DNA of 64,000 nucleotides from DASZFV01 sp035549075. GTDB lineage: Bacteria; Myxococcota_A; Polyangia; Fen-1088. The DNA lies in the NCBI GenBank assembly GCA_035549075.1, contig DASZRT010000118.1, forward strand, positions 1 to 64,000, read 5' to 3'. Of the stretch, positions 58,631-64,000 are shown in pieces. The position numbers and the translations under genes are program-made. The notes under the pieces are model-generated. The model saw only the letters and a program-made list of their open reading frames with translations, searched no databases and was not told where the DNA came from. How positions within the stretch are numbered: the first letter of the stretch is position 1; the number at the start of each line of letters is the position of its first letter.

Positions 58631-60838
58631 TTACAAGCGAGTCGCGGAGACGACGCCCTCGATGGTCATGAGGCTGCGCAGGACGGCCTTGAGCTGCTCG
58701 AGGTGACCCACGGTGACGTTGAACGTGTTGACGGCGCGGCCGTCCTCGGTCGTGCGGCACTTGGCCTGGGCGATGTTGACGCCGTTCTCGGTGAACAGCT
58801 TCGACATCGACGCCAGCAGGCCGGGCCGGTCCTCGCACGTGACCTGCACGGACACGGGCCGGAGCGTGCGCGCCTCGTCGTCCCAGGACACGTCGACGCG
58901 GCGGAGCGGATCGAGGTCGAGCGCCTTCGAGCAGTCGCGCTGGTGAATGGTGACGCCGTGGCCGCGGCTCACGAAGCCGATGATCGAGTCGCCCGGCACG
59001 GGCGTGCAGCACTTGGCGAACTTCACGAGGATGTCGGCCTCGCCCTGAACGCGGATGCCCGCGATCGAGCGCTTGGGCGGCGCGCGGCGCGCGCCGGCCG
59101 ACGGGATCTCCGTGACGACGCTCGAGGGCGCGGCGCCCTCGCCTTCGATCTTCTGGCGATCGAAGAGCACGGCGTCGGCGGCGTGCTCGGCGCTGATCTT
59201 GCCGTAGCCGATCGCGACCAGGAAATCCTCGGGCGTGCCGGCGCGCAGGCGCGTGGCGGCCTCTTCCAACAACCCGTCGCGCTCGGCGCTCGCGAGGGCG
59301 GCGTTTCTCTTCCGAAGCTCGCGCCCGAGCAGGTCGCGCCCGAGGTGGGCCGAGCGCTCGCGCTGCTCCATGCGGATGTAGTGGCGGATCTTCGTCTTCG
59401 CGCGCGACGTGACGACGAACTTGAGCCAGTCCTTCGACGGCTTCTGGTTCGCCGACGTGAGGATGTCGACGGTGTCGCCGTTGCGAAGCGCGTAACGCAG
59501 CGGCACGATGAGGCCGTTCACGCGCGCGCCCGAGCAGTGCTCACCGACTTGCGAGTGCACGGCGTAGGCGAGATCGATCGGCGTCGACCCTTTGGGCAGC
59601 GCCTTGACGTCGCCCTTGGGCGTGAAGACGAAGACCTCGTCCTGGAAGAGGTCGATCTTGACGGTCTCGATGAACTCCGTCGGGTCCTTGAGGTCGCGCT
59701 GCCACTCCATGAGCTGGCGCAGCCACGCGAACGCCTTGCCGTCGTCTTGCCCGGGCGCCTTGCTGCCCTCTTTGTACTTCCAGTGCGCCGCGATGCCTTG
59801 CTCGGCGATGCGGTGCATCTCCTGCGTGCGGATCTGCACCTCCATGCGCTCGGCGCGCGGCCCGATCACCGTCGTGTGCAGCGACTGATAGAGGTTGGGC
59901 TTGGGCAACGCGATGAAGTCCTTGAAGCGGCCCGGCACCGGCGTCCAGTTCGAGTGCACGACGCCCAGCACGGCGTAGCAGTCGCGCACCGATTCGGTGA
60001 GCGCGCGGAAGGCGATGACGTCGTAGATCTGCTCGAGGTCGCGCCCGGTCTTCTTCATCTTCTGGAAGATCGACCAAAGGTGCTTGGCGCGGCCCGACAG
60101 CTGCACGGGGATCTCGGCCTCGGCCAGCGCCGTGCGCAGCTTGTCGACGACCTCTTGGATGTAGCCGGCGCGCTGGTCCGACGTCTCGGCCATGCGCGAC
60201 GTCAGGTGCTGGAACTCTTCGGGCTCGAGGTAGCGGAAGGCGAGATCCTCGAGCTCGATCTTCATCCACTGGATACCGAGCCGGTTGGCGAGCGGCGCGT
60301 AGATCTCACGCGTCTCGCGTGCGATGCGCTCCTGCTTCTCGCGCGGCATGTGCTGCAACGTCCGCATGTTGTCGACGCGGTCGGCGAGCTTGATGAGGAT
60401 GACGCGGATGTCGCGCGCCATCGCCAGCAGCATCTTGCGGAAGTTCTCGGCCTGGCGCTCCTCGCGCGTCGTCCACGGGATCTGGCCGAGCTTGGTGACG
60501 CCGTCGACGAGGAACTGGATCTCGGTGCCAAACATGCGGCCGATGTCCTCGGCCGTCGCGCTCGTGTCCTCGACACAGTCGTGGAGCAGGCCCGCGCACA
60601 CCGACGCGACGTCGAGCCGCAGCTCGGTGATCGTGCGCGCGACGGCCAGCGGGTGAACGACGTAGGGCTCACCGGAGCGGCGGCGCTGGCCGGCGTGGCA
60701 CGCCGCCGCGAACTCGTAGCACCGCTGCACGAGGCCGACGTCGGCCGCGGGGTCGTAGGCCGTGAGCGCCCGCGTGATCTCTTCGATCGGGTTCGCTTCG
60801 CTCGTCGGCGCGGCGGGCGCGGCGTTGGTTGCGGTCAA
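58631..60838 (-). CDS. rel: bifunctional (p)ppGpp synthetase/hydrolase
   Basis: 735 residues from TTG 60838, which overlaps the gmk stop (TTGA). The hydrolase half has intact HD residues (HPLAVARTI and LLHDCVEDT), so it can degrade ppGpp. The synthetase half has GRFKDFIALPKPNLYQSLHTT. RFKD is the RxKD motif typical of bifunctional Rel proteins. TGS (VFVFTPKGDVKALPKG), the zinc-finger Cys-Cys (KFAKCCTPVPGD) and an ACT domain follow. This is the only stringent-response enzyme in the window. Being coupled to gmk places two GTP/ppGpp-linked enzymes in one operon, as in spoT operons. Confidence 0.95.
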   Translation of the reverse strand: MTATNAAPAAPTSEANPIEEITRALTAYDPAADVGLVQRCYEFAAACHAGQRRRSGEPYVVHPLAVARTITELRLDVASVCAGLLHDCVEDTSATAEDIGRMFGTEIQFLVDGVTKLGQIPWTTREERQAENFRKMLLAMARDIRVILIKLADRVDNMRTLQHMPREKQERIARETREIYAPLANRLGIQWMKIELEDLAFRYLEPEEFQHLTSRMAETSDQRAGYIQEVVDKLRTALAEAEIPVQLSGRAKHLWSIFQKMKKTGRDLEQIYDVIAFRALTESVRDCYAVLGVVHSNWTPVPGRFKDFIALPKPNLYQSLHTTVIGPRAERMEVQIRTQEMHRIAEQGIAAHWKYKEGSKAPGQDDGKAFAWLRQLMEWQRDLKDPTEFIETVKIDLFQDEVFVFTPKGDVKALPKGSTPIDLAYAVHSQVGEHCSGARVNGLIVPLRYALRNGDTVDILTSANQKPSKDWLKFVVTSRAKTKIRHYIRMEQRERSAHLGRDLLGRELRKRNAALASAERDGLLEEAATRLRAGTPEDFLVAIGYGKISAEHAADAVLFDRQKIEGEGAAPSSVVTEIPSAGARRAPPKRSIAGIRVQGEADILVKFAKCCTPVPGDSIIGFVSRGHGVTIHQRDCSKALDLDPLRRVDVSWDDEARTLRPVSVQVTCEDRPGLLASMSKLFTENGVNIAQAKCRTTEDGRAVNTFNVTVGHLEQLKAVLRSLMTIEGVVSATRL

Positions 60839-61503
60839 GCGGGGCCACCCCCGTTCGGCTTGACGTCGCGCGAGCGCGCCTCGGTGAGCAGCAAGCTGCC
60901 GTAGTGCCCGCGGCGCGCGCGCGCGCAACGGGCGGCGACGTAGATCGACGACAGCTCCTTGAGCGCCGTCTCGAGGTTGTCGTTCACGACGAGGTAGTCG
61001 TACTGGGAGAAGTGCTCGAGCTCGCGCGTCGCCATCGCGAGCCGCCGCTCGATCGCCTCGGGCGAGTCCGTCGCGCGCCGGCGCAGGCGCCGCTCGAGCT
61101 CGGCCATCGACGGCGGCAAGATGAACACGAGCACGCTCTCGTCGGGCCACTGGCGGCGCAGCTGCGCCCCGCCCTGCCAGTCGATGTCGAAGAGGTAGTC
61201 CTTGCCCTCGTCGAGCGCGCGGTTGACGGTGTGGACGGCCGTGCCGTAGCGGTTGCCGTGGACGACGGCCCACTCGGCGAACTCGCCGCGGCTCACCATG
61301 CGCGAGAACTCGTCCTCGGTGACGAACTTGTAGTCGACGCCGTCGCGCTCGCCGGCGCGCGGCGCGCGCGTCGTATAAGAGACCGAGAACTCGAGACGCT
61401 CGTTCTGGGCCAGCAGGTGGGCCAGCGTCGTCTTGCCCGCCCCCGAGGGCGACGAAACGACCATCAAGATGCCGCGCCGGGCGCCTGCGTCCGCGTCTGC
61501 CAT
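60835..61503 (-). CDS. gmk: guanylate kinase
   Basis: 222 residues. It phosphorylates GMP to GDP. VVSSPSGAGKTTLAHLL is the P-loop, SYTTRAPRAGERDGVDY and FDIDWQGG are the GMP-binding signatures, and the LID helices follow. The C-terminal 25 residues are variable. TACGAT at 61512-61517 lies 8 bases before the ATG, so gmk and rel can be transcribed without yicC. The pairing with rel is the conserved one. Confidence 0.95.
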   Translation of the reverse strand: MADADAGARRGILMVVSSPSGAGKTTLAHLLAQNERLEFSVSYTTRAPRAGERDGVDYKFVTEDEFSRMVSRGEFAEWAVVHGNRYGTAVHTVNRALDEGKDYLFDIDWQGGAQLRRQWPDESVLVFILPPSMAELERRLRRRATDSPEAIERRLAMATRELEHFSQYDYLVVNDNLETALKELSSIYVAARCARARRGHYGSLLLTEARSRDVKPNGGGPA

Positions 61504-61511
61504 GACCTGTT

Positions 61512-61517
61512 ATCGTA
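61512..61517 (-). promoter_or_regulatory. TACGAT box for gmk-rel
   Basis: A -10-like hexamer lies 8 bases before ATG 61503 in the 62-base gap after yicC. Confidence 0.45.
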
Positions 61518-61565
61518 CCATTCCGGCGCCGCGTTCGCCCGTGGCTCACCGACGGAAAGACGTCG

Positions 61566-62441
61566 CTATTCGACGTTGGCGGCCTGCTCGCGGAGGCGCT
61601 CGAGCTCGGCTTTGGCCTCGATCACGAGGGCGGCGACGCCCGCGTCCTGCGACTTCGAGCCGGTCGTGTTCAGCTCGCGGCCGACCTCTTGAACGACGAA
61701 GTCCAGCTTGCGGCCCACGGAGCCCGCGGCGCGCGTGAGCTCGTCGAGGTGCGCGAGGTGCGTCGCGAGGCGCGTCAGCTCTTCGCTGACGTCGAGGCGC
61801 TCGGCCATGAGCGCCGCCTCCTGGGCGATGCGCGCGGGCTCGAAGCCGGGCTGGCCGCGCAGGGCCGCGAGGCGCTCCTCGATCTTGCGCGCGAAGCGTT
61901 CGGGCAGCGGCGCCGTCGCCTCGCGCAGCTTGGCGACGAGCGCGCCCAGCTTCTCGACGCGGCCACGGAGATCTTCGGTGAGCGCCGCGCCCTCGCGCTT
62001 TCGGGTCGCGACCAGCTCGGCGAGCGCGCGCTCGACCGCGGGCCGCAGCGCCTCCCACAGCGCCTCGCCCTCGAGGCCGCCGCCGCCCGAGGCCGACATG
62101 AAGGCCGCGATCGCCATGAGATCGACGGCGCCAGCGAGGCCGAGCTCGCCGCTCAGGCGCTCGAGCGTCGCGTGGACTTGGCGGACGCGTGCCTCGTCGA
62201 CGATGCCGCGCGAGGCGGCGCCCTCCTCGCGCACGTGCACGGTGACCGAGCCGCGCTCGACGGCGGCGCGAACGGCGCGCCCGATTTCAGCTTCACAAAA
62301 AGCGTCCGGCTGCGGCGCACGCACTTTGAGATCGAGGCCGCGGTGGTTCACCGAGCGGATCTCGACGCGCAAACGCAAGCGCGCGCCCCCGTCGACGTCG
62401 ACGTCGACGGTCGCGCGGCCGAAGCCGGTCATGCTGATCAT
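61566..62441 (-). CDS. YicC/YloC-family endoribonuclease
   Basis: 291 residues. The N-terminal MISMTGFGRATV is the family signature, followed by VEIRSVNHRGLDLKVR and the C-terminal LDFVVQEVGRELNTTGSKS. YicC proteins cut RNA in a Mn-dependent way, as shown for the enterobacterial member. It lies before gmk in many genomes, as here. A short membrane-protein gene precedes it by two bases. Confidence 0.93.
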   Translation of the reverse strand: MISMTGFGRATVDVDVDGGARLRLRVEIRSVNHRGLDLKVRAPQPDAFCEAEIGRAVRAAVERGSVTVHVREEGAASRGIVDEARVRQVHATLERLSGELGLAGAVDLMAIAAFMSASGGGGLEGEALWEALRPAVERALAELVATRKREGAALTEDLRGRVEKLGALVAKLREATAPLPERFARKIEERLAALRGQPGFEPARIAQEAALMAERLDVSEELTRLATHLAHLDELTRAAGSVGRKLDFVVQEVGRELNTTGSKSQDAGVAALVIEAKAELERLREQAANVE

Positions 62442-62443
62442 GG

Positions 62444-62665
62444 TCAGCGCGAGGCGACCGTCGCGTGCCCCGTCCGCGCGGCGGCAGCGAGCCGATGGAT
62501 CGCGTCGGCGAGGCCGTCGTCGCGGAGCTCGGCGCGCGCCGCGAGCGGCGGATCGTCGAGCACGGGCCCGGAGCCGGCGATCGCGCGCACCGCGATCCAG
62601 GTGGTCACGACCAGCGAGCCCAGGATGGCCGCCCTGCTTCCCAACGTGCGGATGTTTCCCGACAT
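62444..62665 (-). CDS. short single-helix membrane protein
   Basis: 73 residues. One membrane helix (about 8-28, AAILGSLVVTTWIAVRAIAG) is followed by a polar Ala/Arg-rich tail. No family is recognised. A TAGGTT box (62677-62682) lies 11 bases before the ATG, and the stop is two bases before the yicC start, so it likely heads the yicC transcript. Confidence 0.55.
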   Translation of the reverse strand: MSGNIRTLGSRAAILGSLVVTTWIAVRAIAGSGPVLDDPPLAARAELRDDGLADAIHRLAAAARTGHATVASR

Positions 62666-62676
62666 GGTGCGACGGT

Positions 62677-62682
62677 AACCTA
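62677..62682 (-). promoter_or_regulatory. TAGGTT box for the short membrane protein and yicC
   Basis: A -10-like hexamer lies 11 bases before ATG 62665. Confidence 0.35.
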
Positions 62683-62711
62683 CCTTCACGTACCCGTCCA
62701 AAAACCGCGCT

Positions 62712-63800
62712 TCAAGGAATGGGCAGGCCCCGCAAACCCGCGCCGAAGGGCGAGCCGAGATCGATGGAGGGACCCCCACGAGCCTGAAACTGGAGCCCGT
62801 GCACGGGACCGGATTTGCCGCTCGCGGTTCCGCAGTCGCCGACCTTGTCCGTGGACGGCGCTTCCACGCCCGTCGGAGTCAGCTTCGCGAGGGGCTCGCC
62901 CAATCCGGCCGCTGACGAGGCCTCGGCCCAACGACCGTCCGCGCCGAGGCGAAACGTCGTCGCTCCTTTCGTCGAGCGCTTCACGCGCACCGCCCGATCG
63001 TGGATCGCCAGCTCGCGCACGTCGTCGTCGACGAACTGAGGAGGCCCGAGCTCCATCGTCGCGAGCGTGAGACGGCGGATCGAGACGCCCCGCAAGGCGA
63101 CGTCGTTCGGTCGTGCGCCGCGCACGAGCTTGTCGGCGGTGACGTAGATGAGGCTGCGCCGATCGTGCGACGGCGCGAAGGCGACGACGTGGCCGTCCTC
63201 GGCGGTGAGCTGGCGCGTCCGACGGGTCCGCGGCGAGAACGCCCAGATCTCCTGCTGCGGGTTGAGCAGGAAGACGCCCGGACCGTCGGGCACCTTGAGC
63301 GGCGCACGCTGTCGCGCGACGAAGAGGACGCTCTGGTCGAGGCCTTCGCCCCACCGCGCGGCCGACGCCGCCATCGCCGCGCGGATCTGCTTCATCTCGG
63401 GCCTGACCTTCAGCGCGCCGAGATCGGCGGCCTCGGCGATCTCGCGCGACCATGGCACGTAGGCGCGATCGAGGAGCGCGAGCACCTCGGCCGTCGCCTC
63501 GGCGAAGCGTTCTTGCCGCACGTACGAGCAGGCGACGTTGAGGCGCGGCGCGAGGAACTCGGGATCGACCTTCTCGGCGGCGCGGTACTTCTCGCGCGCT
63601 TCGTCCCACTTGCCTGCGCGGTATGGAATCTTGCCGGCGGCGTTGAGCGCGACCGCTTCGCCCTTGGGCGCTCGAAAAGGTTCGATTGACCCCGGACCCG
63701 CTGCCGGCTCGGGAGTGAGGCACGTGCTCGGAGTCGCCGCTTTCGCTGACGCCATCGCCGCGACGACGAGCGCAAACGCAAGGTTCAGGGATCGAGCCAC
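62712..63800 (-). CDS. secreted protein with TPR and propeller-like regions
   Basis: 362 residues from a GTG. A signal peptide (MARSLNLAFALVVAAMASAKA) is followed by a TPR segment (about 50-110: IPYRAGKWDEAREKYRAAEKVDPEFLAPRLNVACSYVRQ is its span). From about 150 the sequence changes to beta strands with LNPQQEIWAFSPRTRRTRQL and VAFAPSHDRRSLIYVTADKL, like propeller blades. No active-site motif is visible. The start lies 16 bases inside the previous gene, so the two are probably co-translated. Confidence 0.75.
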   Translation of the reverse strand: MARSLNLAFALVVAAMASAKAATPSTCLTPEPAAGPGSIEPFRAPKGEAVALNAAGKIPYRAGKWDEAREKYRAAEKVDPEFLAPRLNVACSYVRQERFAEATAEVLALLDRAYVPWSREIAEAADLGALKVRPEMKQIRAAMAASAARWGEGLDQSVLFVARQRAPLKVPDGPGVFLLNPQQEIWAFSPRTRRTRQLTAEDGHVVAFAPSHDRRSLIYVTADKLVRGARPNDVALRGVSIRRLTLATMELGPPQFVDDDVRELAIHDRAVRVKRSTKGATTFRLGADGRWAEASSAAGLGEPLAKLTPTGVEAPSTDKVGDCGTASGKSGPVHGLQFQARGGPSIDLGSPFGAGLRGLPIP

Positions 63801-64000
63801 GCGCGCCTCAGGTCGAGGTGGTCGCCGACGGCGGCGAGGCCGTGGACATGCGTCGACACGAGCGCGGGCACGTCGGTCCGGTAGAGGAAGATCATGGGCT
63901 GCTCATCGGTGATGATGCGCGCCATCTGCGCGAGAAGCGGCCGCCTTCCTGCCTCGCCGGGCGCGACGCGGAAGGCGTCCCACAGCGCCTCGAGCGCGGG
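63785..64000 (-). CDS. C-terminal fragment of a peptide-binding ABC transporter protein, cut by window edge
   Basis: The last 71 codons of a reading frame that enters from beyond 64000 and ends with TGA at 63785-63787. It reads LEALWDAFRVAPGE, then LLAQMARIITDEQPMIFLY and HGLAAVGDHLDLRRAWLDP. This is the usual C-terminus of SBP_bac_5 (oligopeptide/dipeptide) solute-binding proteins: a helix, the D-x-P-MIFLY strand and a final aromatic helix. Such proteins collect peptides in the periplasm for an ABC importer. The rest lies outside. The gene overlaps the next start by 16 bases. Confidence 0.75.
   Translation of the reverse strand, partial: PALEALWDAFRVAPGEAGRRPLLAQMARIITDEQPMIFLYRTDVPALVSTHVHGLAAVGDHLDLRRAWLDP

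Noticed and set aside
58631..61549. Extension of the rel frame upstream into gmk
   Set aside because: The added 237 residues are an Arg-rich shadow of gmk. TTG 60838 in the TTGA overlap gives the standard Rel N-terminus.

Overview
The window is very GC-rich DNA from a Gram-negative bacterium. I infer a member of the Myxococcota, probably Polyangia-like. The reasons are the many secreted proteins with Cys-rich or Gly-rich tails, the IPT/TIG, RCC1 and FecR proteins, a zinc-ribbon Ser/Thr kinase-like protein, several orphan sensor kinases, a HpnN-type RND exporter and ordinary proteobacterial housekeeping genes. This placement rests on gene content only. I saw no rRNA, tRNA, CRISPR array, insertion sequence or prophage, so the segment looks like ordinary chromosome with one small toxin-antitoxin locus.

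Layout. 1-5088 (minus): a chained operon of an IPT/TIG secreted protein, a membrane histidine kinase, a FecR-like protein, a soluble histidine kinase and the start of another secreted protein. 5108-10617: an FNR-type oxidoreductase diverging from a lipoprotein with a CcmI-like domain, then a small conserved protein, a propeller lipoprotein, acylphosphatase and acetyl-CoA synthetase. 10635-11226: vapBC with a perfect palindromic operator. 11228-14597: a Cys-rich lipoprotein, a fused membrane/Fe-S oxidoreductase, a Trm112-like protein and a PilZ protein. 14625-18299 (minus): a small protein, purM, purN and a carotenoid-desaturase-like flavoprotein. 18369-20482: accD-folC. 20620-24225: a 1201-residue protein made of about 53 short aromatic repeats, bordered on both sides by copies of a two-hairpin element. 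24360-26182: an NTF2-like secreted protein and glyA. 26277-30505: a five-gene overlapping operon (Gfo/Idh/MocA dehydrogenase, CDP-alcohol phosphotransferase, GtrA protein, class-III aminotransferase, PgpA) that looks like lipid head-group chemistry. 30470-33016: the RND exporter. 33082-39717: a complete trpEGDCFBA operon. 39754-42598: GDP-fucose and deoxysugar genes. 42604-44611: a small membrane protein, an ECF sigma factor with a small membrane partner, and a polyprenol-phosphate sugar transferase. 44690-55479: secreted proteins, a CelD-like acyltransferase, a wHTH-TM2 protein, a VanZ/receiver-kinase/HEAT operon, a second PilZ protein and a carboxypeptidase-regulatory-like protein. 55516-58252: tmk and a pseudokinase-like protein. 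58437-64000 (minus): a peptide-binding protein C-terminus, a TPR protein, a short membrane protein, yicC, gmk, a bifunctional rel and a 49-residue basic protein.

Expression signals form a pattern. About twenty transcription-unit heads have a TAnnnT box only 5-12 bases before the start codon and no ribosome binding site, which points to leaderless mRNAs. Inside operons, eighteen gene pairs share a 4-base ATGA, GTGA or TTGA overlap, which points to reinitiation. Clear Shine-Dalgarno sequences are the minority. I used the boxes to choose several start codons.
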